Both the position numbers and the translations under genes were made by a program. A stretch of DNA of 64,000 nucleotides from Clostridiales bacterium (GTDB lineage: Bacteria; Bacillota; Clostridia; Christensenellales; UBA1242). The notes below the pieces were generated by a model. That model was not told where the DNA came from. It ran no database searches and was given only the letters and a program-made list of their open reading frames with translations. The DNA lies in NCBI GenBank assembly GCA_015055815.1, contig SVHM01000004.1:1-64000 (forward strand). The letters are read 5' to 3'. This document shows positions 18,211 through 27,800 of the stretch, piece after piece. Position 1 is the first letter of the stretch. The number at the start of each line of letters is the position of its first letter.

Positions 18211-20232
18211 TTATTTTTTATCTTTATAAAGAAGCACTCTCAAAGAATTTAGTATTGCAAGCAAGGTAACTCCCACATCTGCAAAGACTGCCAGTAACAT
18301 ACCGGTAATTCCCAATGCGCCCAAAACTAAAAATGTAAGTTTTGTAACACCAGCAAAAATAATATTCTGAAAAACAATTCTCTTAGTGCGTTTTGATATT
18401 TTGATAAGAGATGGAATTTTGCTTAAGTTATCATCAGCAATAACAACGTCACTACATTCAATAGTTGCAGGACTACCCATAATTCCCATACTTATTCCCA
18501 CGTCTGACATTGTAAGAGCGGGAGCGTCATTTATTCCATCACCAACAAAAGAAATTCTCTTGCCGTCTTTTTTCAAATTATCCAAAATTTTAAATTTGTC
18601 TTGCGGAAGTAATTTACTATTATACTCATCAATGCCTATTTCATTTGCAACACATTTTGCAACGTAATTATTATCACCCGTAAGCATAATAGTTTTGATT
18701 TTTAAATCTTTAATATCTTTGATTACTTGTACTGTATTTTCTTTAATTTCATCTCGAAGATAAATAGTTCCCAAATGTTTTCCATTTTTTAGAACAGTAA
18801 CTACCGTACTACTTTCTTTTGACGACCCCCTGCCGATAAAATATTTGTCATCTTCAAACTCAAATTCAATTCCACTTCCCGAAGTTTCATGATAATTTTT
18901 TATTTTTATTTTCTTTTGTTTACCAGCATACTCACATATCGCTTTAGCAATTGGGTGAATAGAATTTTGTTCACCTGCAACAACTATTTCAAAAAATTTC
19001 TTTTCATCTTCACATTCAACTTTAACAACTTTAAAATTACCCGTAGTCAATGTTCCCGTTTTATCAAAAACAATTGTATCAAGTTTACTACAATAATCTA
19101 AATAATTACTACCTTTAATAAGAATACCGTTTTTGCTACATCTTCCAATACCCGAAAAATAAGTAAGTGGAACAGAAATTGCAAATGCACAAGGACAAGA
19201 TACAACCAAAAATATTAGCCCCCTATAAATAGCAGTTGAAATATCTCCTAGTATAAGCCATGTTATACCCCAAACAATAATAGCAGATATTATAACACCA
19301 AGAGTGTAATAAGATGAAAACTTTGAAATAAATGTTTCAGTTTTAGATTTTTTATTTGTAGCATTACTTACCAAATTTAATATCTTTGAAACAGTACTAT
19401 CTTTATATAAACTTGTAACCTTTATAGTCACTGCACTATCAAGAATTATTGACCCACTCTCAATAGTATCTCCAGCCTTTATTGATATAGGTAAACTCTC
19501 ACCAGTTAAGTGTCTTTTATCAGCTGTTGCGTTACCTTCAATTACAATTCCATCAAGTGGAACTTTCTCGCCAGGCTTAACAATAATTATATCATCAATC
19601 TGAACAACTTCAGGCTTGACTTTTTTCTCAACTCCATCACTTAAAATAACAGCAAATTCAGGTTGTGAAGTTATAAGATTTGAAATACTTTTTCTTGAAT
19701 AATTTACCGCCTTACTTTCTAAAAATTTGCCCATAGTATAAAGGGCTATAACCATAATCCCTTCCATACTTTCTCCAAGTAAAATTGCTCCATAAACTGA
19801 TATGGTTATAAGTGTATTTTCATTAACCTTAAAACCCTTCAATTGAACTATCGCTTTATAATAAGTTTTATATCCAAGAAGCAAAGAGGAAATTATTAAC
19901 AGAACATAAAACAAAACCAACTTTGTCTTTAAAAATAATGTTACAATACCCAAAATAACGCCAATAATATATAAGATAATGTCATAAACCCTTGTACCAT
20001 TGTCATTATTTACACTTTCGCTTAAAGTAACAGACGGATTAACCTGTTTAGTTGTTTTATATATTTCTCTCATAATAGATTTATATTTTTCGTCGTCTAT
20101 ATCCAAGAAAATTTTACTTGTAGAGAAGTTAACAATACACTCATTTACTCCATTTATTTTTTCTAAATATTTCTCTAGTGTTAAAGCACAATGACCACAA
20201 TCAAGACCAATTATATTTAATTCCTTTTTCAT
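18211..20232 (-). CDS. cadA: Cd2+/Zn2+/Pb2+-type P1B ATPase
   Basis: 673 aa, metal-exporting P-type ATPase. One N-terminal HMA domain has the metal site GLDCGHC (~9-15). Membrane helices follow; the TM CPC metal motif is in VVSCPCAFAISVP, the phosphorylation motif is FDKTGTLTTG, the actuator TGES is present, and so are the HP of SIHPIAKA and GDGINDAPAL. An Asp in the last helix pair (FADVGVTLL) fits the P1B-2 Zn/Cd/Pb group rather than copper pumps. It overlaps the upstream metalloregulator gene by 4 nt (ATGA). Substrate choice between Zn, Cd and Pb is inferred. Confidence 0.93.
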   Translation of the reverse strand: MKKELNIIGLDCGHCALTLEKYLEKINGVNECIVNFSTSKIFLDIDDEKYKSIMREIYKTTKQVNPSVTLSESVNNDNGTRVYDIILYIIGVILGIVTLFLKTKLVLFYVLLIISSLLLGYKTYYKAIVQLKGFKVNENTLITISVYGAILLGESMEGIMVIALYTMGKFLESKAVNYSRKSISNLITSQPEFAVILSDGVEKKVKPEVVQIDDIIIVKPGEKVPLDGIVIEGNATADKRHLTGESLPISIKAGDTIESGSIILDSAVTIKVTSLYKDSTVSKILNLVSNATNKKSKTETFISKFSSYYTLGVIISAIIVWGITWLILGDISTAIYRGLIFLVVSCPCAFAISVPLTYFSGIGRCSKNGILIKGSNYLDYCSKLDTIVFDKTGTLTTGNFKVVKVECEDEKKFFEIVVAGEQNSIHPIAKAICEYAGKQKKIKIKNYHETSGSGIEFEFEDDKYFIGRGSSKESSTVVTVLKNGKHLGTIYLRDEIKENTVQVIKDIKDLKIKTIMLTGDNNYVAKCVANEIGIDEYNSKLLPQDKFKILDNLKKDGKRISFVGDGINDAPALTMSDVGISMGIMGSPATIECSDVVIADDNLSKIPSLIKISKRTKRIVFQNIIFAGVTKLTFLVLGALGITGMLLAVFADVGVTLLAILNSLRVLLYKDKK

Positions 20233-20594
20233 ACCAATTCTCCCACATGTTTTAGACCAATTTCAAATATATCTTTCACATGTTTATCTGCTAAAAAATA
20301 AAAAACTGTTTTACCAATTTTTTCTAATTTTACAAGTCCATTGTCTTTTAAATTTTTCAACTGATGGGAGACTGCAGATTTAGTCATATTAAGAGAATAT
20401 GCAATATCGTTTACACACATCTTTTTTGATTTGTCAAGGACATAAATTATCTTAAGCCTAGTCTCGTCGGCAACACATTTGAAAAAGTCTAACATATTAT
20501 CTAATTCATTAAAATTACTAACCAACATCATTGCTTTTTCAGTTACTTCCCTATGAATACATTCACAATCACAACCACTATTATTTTTAATCAT
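20229..20594 (-). CDS. cadC: ArsR/SmtB-family metal-sensing repressor, CadC-like
   Basis: 121 aa winged-helix repressor. The N-terminal CDCEC cluster and the Cys in KKMCVNDIA correspond to the Cd/Pb-binding thiols of CadC. The recognition helix is NMTKSAVSHQLKNLKDNGLV, and the wing is KIGKTVFYFLADKHV. ATG 20594 has AAGGGG upstream; a longer in-frame reading would run through the operators. It shares an operon with the P1B ATPase. Two palindromic operators in its own promoter indicate self-repression relieved by metal. Confidence 0.92.
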   Translation of the reverse strand: MIKNNSGCDCECIHREVTEKAMMLVSNFNELDNMLDFFKCVADETRLKIIYVLDKSKKMCVNDIAYSLNMTKSAVSHQLKNLKDNGLVKLEKIGKTVFYFLADKHVKDIFEIGLKHVGELV

Positions 20595-20610
20595 ATTATC
20601 CCCTTTATAG

Positions 20611-20667
20611 TTGAATGTATATTCAATTATACACCCTATTATAGTTGAATATTCATTCAATTGTCAA
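20611..20667 (-). promoter_or_regulatory. cad promoter with two ArsR-type operators
   Basis: TTGACA (20667-20662), 18-nt spacer, TATAAT (20643-20638) on the minus strand. Palindrome TTGAATATTCATTCAA (20645-20660) fills the spacer, and a second, TTGAATGTATATTCAA (20611-20626), lies just downstream of the start. Both share the TTGAAT/ATTCAA half-sites of ArsR/SmtB operators. A repressor on site one would block RNA polymerase directly. Confidence 0.88.
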
Positions 20668-20673
20668 GCAAAT

Positions 20674-20705
20674 AAAAAAAGTAATAAGACGTTCTTATTA
20701 CTTTC
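20674..20705 (-). terminator. terminator after the tandem SAM-like genes
   Basis: AAAGTAATAAG, loop, CTTATTACTTTTTTT on the minus strand, at the end of the 344 aa gene and upstream of the cad promoter. Confidence 0.85.
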
Positions 20706-21739
20706 TACATTTCTTTTTCTAAAAACTCAACTACATTAAATTCTCTTTCGCTCGCTTTCTCTACACATATGCCATCAATATTTATATAATTTGAACCCGC
20801 ATCAACTTCTTTAATAGTAACTTTACCACCTTTGCAAAATTGTTGCATTTTATAAGCCATACTTTCATACTCATACTCTGGGAAAATATCTAGATAGGAG
20901 TTATTATTTGCATTATTATCAACCGAATTGCTTAACACTTTTTTAGAATATTTCTTATATATATACTCAGGTGCAAAATTATAATATACTTGAATTTTGC
21001 CACCACTTTTTAAGTTATTACTATATAAATGTTTTACTACTACCGAAAAATCAATTAAGTCTATATAATCACCAACGTTTGAAAGCATTATAAGGTCTGC
21101 TTTCTTATCTTTTAATGCTTTTGGAAAATCCATAAACTCTTCAACAATATAATCAATTTGAGTATTAGGAATTCTTTCTTTTAAAGTATTAAAGTCTGTT
21201 ATGTTTTTATAATAACTATTAGACATTTGGTCTTCATTAAATACACCCGGATGATGAAATAAATTTCTAAGTAAAACTTTTTGAGACCTTTCACCCATTT
21301 CAAGCATCAATGTATCCCAAAATTCTTTTGCTTTTGGAGATAAGTCATGAGATATTTTACTATAATACTTAGGATTTAAAACGTTCTTTCTTCTAAAATA
21401 TTTCAGAAACTCTTCAAAGCTTAAATTCCTAATTGCCGAAAGTTTTAATTCAACATAAAATCTAGCAACTGGATTTCCATCAATTAAAGTTATTTCGTTT
21501 GCTCCTTTAAGTATTGAATTTAATACTTGGTCACCTGAACTTCCAACAGTTATTACAGATTTCCCATCCAAATTGATATCTTTTAAACTATCACAAATAT
21601 TTTCATTACTAAACGGATAAACTCTGTTTGCAGTAGTATTAAAGTCTTCATATTCATAACCAAATTCTTCACAAACCCTACCTAAAGCCACGTTATAATC
21701 TTTATCATAGATATACTCTTTATCTTCTTCAGTTATCAT
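20705..21739 (-). CDS. SAM-binding-fold protein, paralogue B
   Basis: 344 aa. Residues ~58-85 (GKSVITVGSSGDQVLN ... ITLIDGNP) form a Rossmann glycine loop and acidic strand end like class I SAM-dependent enzymes. The following FYVELKLSAIRNLSFEEF recalls DUF3419/BtaA-type aminocarboxypropyl transferases, but the match is by eye. A second strand pair, DLIMLSNVGDYID, fits a methyltransferase-like core. It lies 10 nt after its paralogue (21750-22748) and shares its operon. Substrate unknown; not seen in a recognisable pathway context. Confidence 0.65.
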   Translation of the reverse strand: MITEEDKEYIYDKDYNVALGRVCEEFGYEYEDFNTTANRVYPFSNENICDSLKDINLDGKSVITVGSSGDQVLNSILKGANEITLIDGNPVARFYVELKLSAIRNLSFEEFLKYFRRKNVLNPKYYSKISHDLSPKAKEFWDTLMLEMGERSQKVLLRNLFHHPGVFNEDQMSNSYYKNITDFNTLKERIPNTQIDYIVEEFMDFPKALKDKKADLIMLSNVGDYIDLIDFSVVVKHLYSNNLKSGGKIQVYYNFAPEYIYKKYSKKVLSNSVDNNANNNSYLDIFPEYEYESMAYKMQQFCKGGKVTIKEVDAGSNYINIDGICVEKASEREFNVVEFLEKEM

Positions 21740-21749
21740 TTCTCACCTT

Positions 21750-22748
21750 TTATTTTTCCAACATCAAACACGTTTGATATGGTCTATGCTCTATCATATA
21801 ATCTCTTGCTTTTCTTGTAATAACCCCATCTTCACCGTATGTTCCAGCCACATAAATAGCAGGAGTTTCAACTGGAATAGCTTTAATTTTACCCCTATAC
21901 CTATTCTTTCCTAAATACTTATCGCTAATGAATGCAATAAAGTCTTTAACTCCTTCATCTTTCTTAAAGAAATAATTTAATTGTATACGTCCATGTGGCA
22001 ACAAATGGTCAGAATACAACTTATTAATCCTGTATTTATACCTTTCTCTATCTACATAATCAAATACATTAGAAAGCAAGATTAGGTCGTATTTAAAGCC
22101 TCTAGTCGCATTCAAAATATTATCAAATTCTTCTGTCTTGTAAGTTATATTTACATTAGACAATTTTTCTCTTAATTTCAAATACTCTTTTTCACTACAA
22201 TAAAAGTTATTTATAAACTCACCTTCATTAAACATAGTAAGTTCTTCTTTATTAGTCCCTTCATTAACTTGGTACTTAAACAATCTTGGCTTAATTTCTT
22301 CTTTTTTCTTATCATCACAAGCCATTATTCTATCCCAAAAATACTTAACTTCAGGGCTTAAATCATGACTAACCTTGTCATAATACTCGCTGTTTAATAT
22401 ATTTTGTGGGGTAAAATAGGATAGAAACTGCCTTAATGACAAATTTTTAATGCTAGCAATTTTAAGCTCAACATAAAACTTTGCGTATATATTAGCATCA
22501 AATAAAGTAATTTCTTTTGCCCCTTTATACGCACAATGTAATACTTGTTCTCCCGAACTTCCTACTGTTAAAACTTTCTTACCTTCAAGGTCAATATCTT
22601 TAAGATACTCGCCAATATTTTCGTTCGTAAACGAATATATTCTATCAGCACTTCCATGAGTTGGCTTTATATTTTCATGCACAACCCTATCAACCAAAGG
22701 TTGAATATTATTTCTATTTAAATACGACCTAAATTTATCATCAATCAT
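21750..22748 (-). CDS. SAM-binding-fold protein, paralogue A
   Basis: 332 aa, clearly homologous along its length to the gene downstream: GKKVLTVGSSGEQVLH, ITLFDANIYAKFYVELKIAS, the SHDLSPEVKYFWD block and DLILLSNVFDYVDRE all align with paralogue B. The fold is predicted to be a class I SAM-dependent transferase, perhaps DUF3419-like. ATG 22748 has GGGGAG upstream; a longer reading starting at 22844 would translate a hydrophobic leader that is really 5' UTR. First gene of a two-gene operon with a leader of ~109 nt. Function unknown. Confidence 0.65.
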   Translation of the reverse strand: MIDDKFRSYLNRNNIQPLVDRVVHENIKPTHGSADRIYSFTNENIGEYLKDIDLEGKKVLTVGSSGEQVLHCAYKGAKEITLFDANIYAKFYVELKIASIKNLSLRQFLSYFTPQNILNSEYYDKVSHDLSPEVKYFWDRIMACDDKKKEEIKPRLFKYQVNEGTNKEELTMFNEGEFINNFYCSEKEYLKLREKLSNVNITYKTEEFDNILNATRGFKYDLILLSNVFDYVDRERYKYRINKLYSDHLLPHGRIQLNYFFKKDEGVKDFIAFISDKYLGKNRYRGKIKAIPVETPAIYVAGTYGEDGVITRKARDYMIEHRPYQTCLMLEK

Positions 22749-22863
22749 TTTATTCTCCCCCAAAATAAAAGATTTACAAACTATCCACCATAAAAATATA
22801 TATCTCACCCAAAAATATTTACAGTAGATAAAAAAAACCACCAAATTTATTATACTTATATAT

Positions 22864-22892
22864 ATTATACCATATTAAATGACAAATTTCAA
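22864..22892 (-). promoter_or_regulatory. promoter of the tandem SAM-like genes
   Basis: TTGAAA (22892-22887), 17-nt spacer, TATAAT (22869-22864) on the minus strand. The ~109-nt untranslated leader is GT-rich near its middle; I see no convincing riboswitch. Confidence 0.75.
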
Positions 22893-22920
22893 TATCCAAT
22901 TTTTCAACCACTAAGAGATA

Positions 22921-22947
22921 AAAAAAGGCTAGAAATCTAGCCTTAAA
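22921..22947 (-). terminator. terminator after mnmA
   Basis: AAGGCTAGA, loop, TCTAGCCTTTTTTT on the minus strand; the proximal arm overlaps the mnmA stop. Confidence 0.9.
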
Positions 22948-24016
22948 ATACTTCTTCAATAACCCCACCACCAAGACAATCTGTTTCTGTATAAAACACC
23001 ACATACTGCCCCGGAGTTACTGCTCTTTGTTTCTCAGCAAAGTCAACTCTAACCCTATCTTTTTCTATTGTCACAGTTACTTTTTGGTCGGGTTGACGGT
23101 ATCTAAATTTTGCAAAGCACTCAAATGTTTTTGTCTCTGGCTCTTCAGGTATCCAATTAATTTTATATGAAACAAGCCCATTTGAAAATAACTCCTCCCC
23201 TTCACCTTGAGAGACAATCAATTTATTTTCTTTAACATTTTTATCAACGACAAACCATCTCTCACCATTACCATCTTTTGTTCCGCCAATATTAAGCCCC
23301 CTACGTTGACCTAACGTATAGTAAATCACCCCTTCATGCTCTCCGACAACATTTCCATTGGTATCTACTATTTGCCCCTTATTACACGGCAAATAAGACT
23401 TTAAAAAGGCTCTAAACCTTTTCTCACCAATAAAACAAATACCTGTACTATCCTTCTTCTGTGCAGTAGAAAGACCATTCTCGTCGGCAATCTTTCTAAC
23501 TTCACTCTTATCTAAGTCTCCAAGTGGGAAAAGTACATCTTTTAGTTGGTCTTGATTTAATTGGTTAAGAAAATACGTTTGGTCTTTACCATTATCTTTT
23601 GCCTTCATAAGATATGTTTTCCCATCCCTTTTCTCAACCTTAGCATAATGCCCAGTTGCTATATAATCAGCACCTAATTCTTTTGCATATTTTAGAAAGG
23701 GACCGAACTTAATTTCTCTATTACAAAGAACATCAGGATTAGGTGTTCTACCTTTACCATACTCTTCCAAAAAGTAACTAAAAACCCTATCTAAATATTC
23801 TTTAGCAAAATTAACTGTATAATACGGAATATTAAGTTTATTACAAACTCTTTTTACATCTTCATAATCTGTTACAGCAGTACAAACCCCGTCATCATCA
23901 TCTTCTTCCCAATTATGCATAAAAAGTCCAATCACTTCATGCCCAGCATTTTTAAGAAGAAGTGCAGCAACAGAACTATCTACTCCACCTGACATTCCCA
24001 CAACTACTTTAGCCAT
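22943..24016 (-). CDS. mnmA: tRNA-specific 2-thiouridylase MnmA
   Basis: 357 aa, normal length. MnmA adenylates and thiolates U34 of Lys, Glu and Gln tRNAs. The PP-loop is [12 protein letters not shown] (~7-18). Catalytic cysteines are in [13 protein letters not shown] (~100) and in [10 protein letters not shown] (~197), and the tRNA-binding [15 protein letters not shown] segment (here [15 protein letters not shown]) is present. The start overlaps the upstream TM2-protein gene by 8 nt, so they are co-transcribed. Confidence 0.96.
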   Translation of the reverse strand: MAKVVVGMSGGVDSSVAALLLKNAGHEVIGLFMHNWEEDDDDGVCTAVTDYEDVKRVCNKLNIPYYTVNFAKEYLDRVFSYFLEEYGKGRTPNPDVLCNREIKFGPFLKYAKELGADYIATGHYAKVEKRDGKTYLMKAKDNGKDQTYFLNQLNQDQLKDVLFPLGDLDKSEVRKIADENGLSTAQKKDSTGICFIGEKRFRAFLKSYLPCNKGQIVDTNGNVVGEHEGVIYYTLGQRRGLNIGGTKDGNGERWFVVDKNVKENKLIVSQGEGEELFSNGLVSYKINWIPEEPETKTFECFAKFRYRQPDQKVTVTIEKDRVRVDFAEKQRAVTPGQYVVFYTETDCLGGGVIEEVF

Positions 24017-24476
24017 TCTTTTCTCCTTTTTCAGCTAAAACTACAGGTATTTTCATTTTCTTTATAAGAACATTAATAATATCGCTTATCCATAAAATAA
24101 CATTAATTGCACCCGCATATCCAACTATTTGGTAAACAATATTAAAAAAGCCTAAAAACTGAACTCCAACAAATGTTAAAATTACAAACAAAACAAATAA
24201 TGACATAGAAACTATAGAGTATATCCCCCTATAAAGTCTATTAATATATAAATGATTTACACCAAATACACCCAAGAAAATAGTAAACAAAATAAGTTTC
24301 AATCTTTCTACATCTTTAGGAACAATAGTTGTAAAATGAATTAAATCGGAATTGGCTTCTTTTCTTACTTTTTTTACCTTTTTATTGCTAGCATTATAAA
24401 TTTGTTCATCAGTAATGTTACAATATTGGCACAATTGTTTATTAACCATTTTTGCGCCACAAATAGGACATCTCAT
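24009..24476 (-). CDS. zinc-ribbon TM2-domain membrane protein
   Basis: 155 aa. The N-terminal zinc ribbon has CPICG and CQYC pairs (residues 3-19). Residues ~60-135 hold the TM2 domain, with the hallmark [21 protein letters not shown] linking two membrane helices, followed by extra hydrophobic helices. TM2 proteins are widespread with no established bacterial role. It is upstream of and overlaps mnmA by 8 nt, and has its own promoter. Confidence 0.8.
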   Translation of the reverse strand: MRCPICGAKMVNKQLCQYCNITDEQIYNASNKKVKKVRKEANSDLIHFTTIVPKDVERLKLILFTIFLGVFGVNHLYINRLYRGIYSIVSMSLFVLFVILTFVGVQFLGFFNIVYQIVGYAGAINVILWISDIINVLIKKMKIPVVLAEKGEKNG

Positions 24477-24510
24477 ATAAACTCCTAAATATAAATTATC
24501 TACATATAAT

Positions 24511-24539
24511 ATTTTAACATGTCTTAGATATTATTACAA
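24511..24539 (-). promoter_or_regulatory. promoter of the TM2 gene and mnmA
   Basis: TTGTAA (24539-24534), 17-nt spacer, TAAAAT (24516-24511) on the minus strand, followed by AGGAG before the start codon. Confidence 0.65.
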
Positions 24540-24548
24540 ATAATACAC

Positions 24549-24577
24549 AAAAAAATGCAAGTAAAACTTGCATTTTT
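24549..24577 (-). terminator. terminator after the 81 aa gene
   Basis: AAAAATGCAAGT, loop AAA/TTT, ACTTGCATTTTT on the minus strand just past the stop codon. Confidence 0.9.
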
Positions 24578-24581
24578 CTAA

Positions 24582-24827
24582 TTAATTATTTGAGCCAGAA
24601 ATTATCTTTTTGATTTCCTTCAAATTACCCAAAGTTAATTCTTCATCAATTTCCTTATAAGCATTTTTGAAAGCGTCTTTTTTCTCTTTAGAGACATCAG
24701 GCTTACTCAAAACATAATCTCTAACTTTTCTAGCAAACTCCACAACTTCTTCTTTAGTTGTAAAATTAACTTCAGTAATAATTCTTTCAATAACTTCAAA
24801 CTTATAAATATTTGGATTTTTTGCCAT
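24582..24827 (-). CDS. small helical protein at the end of the secretion locus
   Basis: 81 aa, charged, predicted all-helical, no cysteine, no membrane segment, no recognised motif. ATG has GGAAGG upstream. It has its own promoter directly after the stop of the 1361 aa gene and its own terminator, so it is expressed separately but sits at the edge of the VirB-like locus on the same strand. It could be a chaperone, adaptor or immunity-type factor; nothing in the sequence decides this. Confidence 0.7.
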   Translation of the reverse strand: MAKNPNIYKFEVIERIITEVNFTTKEEVVEFARKVRDYVLSKPDVSKEKKDAFKNAYKEIDEELTLGNLKEIKKIISGSNN

Positions 24828-24858
24828 AACATCCCTTCCTTAATAAATATCTAATAAT

Positions 24859-24886
24859 ATTATATATCAATTTTTCAATTTGTCAA
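24859..24886 (-). promoter_or_regulatory. promoter of the 81 aa gene
   Basis: Perfect TTGACA (24886-24881), 16-nt spacer, TATAAT (24864-24859) on the minus strand, the strongest consensus in this locus, located just after the 1361 aa gene. Confidence 0.88.
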
Positions 24887-24895
24887 GAGTACAAA

Positions 24896-27800
24896 TTATT
24901 CCATCACATTTGATTTTTCTAATTCCTGCCAAACCATATTTTTTAATTGCTTTTTTGCATTTTCTATAGCTTGTTCTCTACCGGCACGGCCTTTATAACG
25001 ATCAAATAAAGCCATGCCATACTTATTTGATTCAATAATTAGATTAAATTTTTCTTCATAATTAACACCTGTGCAATCTTTCAACGAATCGGATTTGGAA
25101 ATTTCATCAGCAAGACGCTTTAAAAATTTACCATCCTCTTCTGCTACATACAAATCAAGTTCATCACTATTAACAAGTGTCCCGGTAAAAGCTTTCTTTG
25201 ATGCATAATCATTATCCAAAATAGCCATCATTTCTTTAGGATCTTTTCCTTCTAAACTTTTTATAAGCTCAGGTTTAAATTGTCCACCATAATGAAGTTC
25301 TCCCTTCGCATCTTTAGTCGATATCATTCCCACCAAACCTACAGCAAGACTATGATCAATACTAGTAAATACCTTAACTATTAACGATATAGAAGTTTCG
25401 TCAAATGGTGGAGATATTCGCAAATTCTTAGAAATCTCATCGCCAGTTATGTCAAATGAAGGATTACTCATTTTTGCATATAACACTTGTTGTAAATAAC
25501 CAATTTTATTACATCTTATTGTTTTTCCATCAACTATGGTATCAAAAGAAGATTCATCTTTACCAAATGCCAATAAATTAAACACCTTTTGATAAAGTTT
25601 TATTTCTTCATAAGCAGTTTCTTTATCTCTCAAAACCTTTGCCCTATCTTCTTCTGATAAAGAATCTATCCCCGTAATCTTAATAGAATTATAAAAACTT
25701 TCTGCTTTAGCTGCTAATATTTGCCCCATTCTATAGAACGCAGCTTTTTCCATTAACTCCGAACCTTTTACTCGTTCTGAAGTTGCATGAGCATCACCAC
25801 CAACAGGTGTAGACGTTTCAGGCTTTGGTGGTGTACTAGCTGATGCACCGTCAAGTCTTGGAGATGGTGTCTCGCCAAGAACTTCTGCAATAGGTTTTAT
25901 ATCTGCTACTCCCATTCTAACAAGTACTTCATGTGCTCTTCTAATATCTACCCCTGCTTTTTCAATTGTTTGGTTTGCATTAGCTTTTGTTGTCCCATCA
26001 ACATCTGGCATTGCTTGTAATCTACTATTTTTAGCAATCGCACTGGCAATTTTTCTACTTGCTTCAGCAAAGTTTTCTTTAGCCCTGTCTATATCTCCTG
26101 ATTTAGCAGCTAATTCTACTGCAGTTGCTGCTGCCCCCGCCTCACTTGCTTCAGACATAATTTCCTTAGCCAAGTCTGCTGGAGATAATAATGAACTTCC
26201 AGAAGCAGCATGTGAAGCAGCCTCATCTGCTCTAGGAGCAACGTGCGGTGTAGCAGAATGTGGAGCCATCATAAATAAATTTTTCGTTTCATCACCTAGA
26301 GACAAGTCATTAAAATTAACCTTATGTCTATCCATTAAAGTTTCTATAGTATTCTTAGCTTCTTCTATTTTCTGATCAGCACTTAATTTATGTTCATCAG
26401 CATTCGGTCTAGTTTCAAGTAGTTTTCTTAATTTAATTGCACTGGCTAATTTTTTATATGCCATTTCACAAGTTTTCTTAACTAAAAGTTTTTTATCTTC
26501 ATCTTTATCAAGTTTTGCTAATTCTCCTTGAATATTAGTAGAATTAATCACATCATTAGCAATTTCTACTATATCTGCTAATAATTCTTTAGCAGTTCTA
26601 TCTGCACCTTCTATAATCTCTTCTTTACTCTCTACCTTGGACTCTTTACCTTGTTGCATTATCTGAATATTTTTGATTGCTTTTTCAAGTTCTTCAAGAT
26701 ATTTAATACCAGCTTTTGCGTTAAATGGTTTCATTTTCTTCTGATAACCTTTAACGTCAAACTCTTTCTTATCACCAAGTTTTATGTATTTATCCGTTTT
26801 TTGTTGAGAATAAGATTTCTTAAGATCTGCATCATTAACATTTTCGACTTCTGCATTATCTTTATGTCTTTCCCAAGCTAACATTTGACGTTGTAATTTA
26901 TCTTTATTAACACTATTAAATTTATCAATAAGTTCTTGCGCATCTATTACTTTTTGTTCTGGTACATCTTCGTTATTAGACACTTTTACCAATACTTTAC
27001 GAGCTTCTTCAACTTCTTTTATAAGCAACTCTTCAGCTTTTATCACTTTAAGCTCTTTAACTGCATCTTCTTTTAATTTGCTATAATACTTATTAGTACT
27101 AGAGCCTTCTTTTTTGCCTGCAAGTACACTATCTTCCAAAGCTTCAAAGAATTGATTATAGTTTGAAGATTTTGTTTTTTCAGATTGTCCACGATATTTA
27201 TCTATATGAGTTTTTATAGCAGTAGTTTTTTCATCATCGCTAAGACCTTCTACTTTCTTTGAGAAAATTTCAAATAAATCTTCAAAATATCCCAATCGGT
27301 ATATTGCACCTTGCGGAAACTCTATATCTGATTTACCTTCAGTAGTTAAAACATCATGTTTAGCATCAATTTCGTATGCATCTGGAATTTTTCCATCATT
27401 AGATAAAACCGCTTCACTTTTAGACATTTCAACATTAACTTCTTCCAATTCTTTTGAAATAAACTCATTTAAATCACCATCTATTGAAATTAATTCTGCG
27501 TCTCTTAATTCATCTTCAGTTAATGTTCTAGGATCTTTCTCATTATCTTTGCAAAATCTATGAATTTTTGCTTCTCGCAACGCATCTGTTCTTAATTTTA
27601 TCAAATGTTCATCATTGTATGTAGGATCTTCTAGTTGTTTTAGTAAAGAATCAAACAACTCATCAGTTAAAAATGGATCACTGGAAGATTTTAACTCTTC
27701 TATTTTCTCTTTTGCAACTTCAATTCCCAAGTCTTTTAAATTGGCATATAAACGATTGTAAGCACCCCACATTTCTAAATTAAATACTGAACTAAATTCA

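Noticed and set aside
22749..23004. Open frames extending upstream of the 332 aa SAM-like gene and at the end of mnmA
   Set aside because: They cover the promoter, untranslated leader or terminator and have no ribosome site; composition is hydrophobic AT-driven noise.
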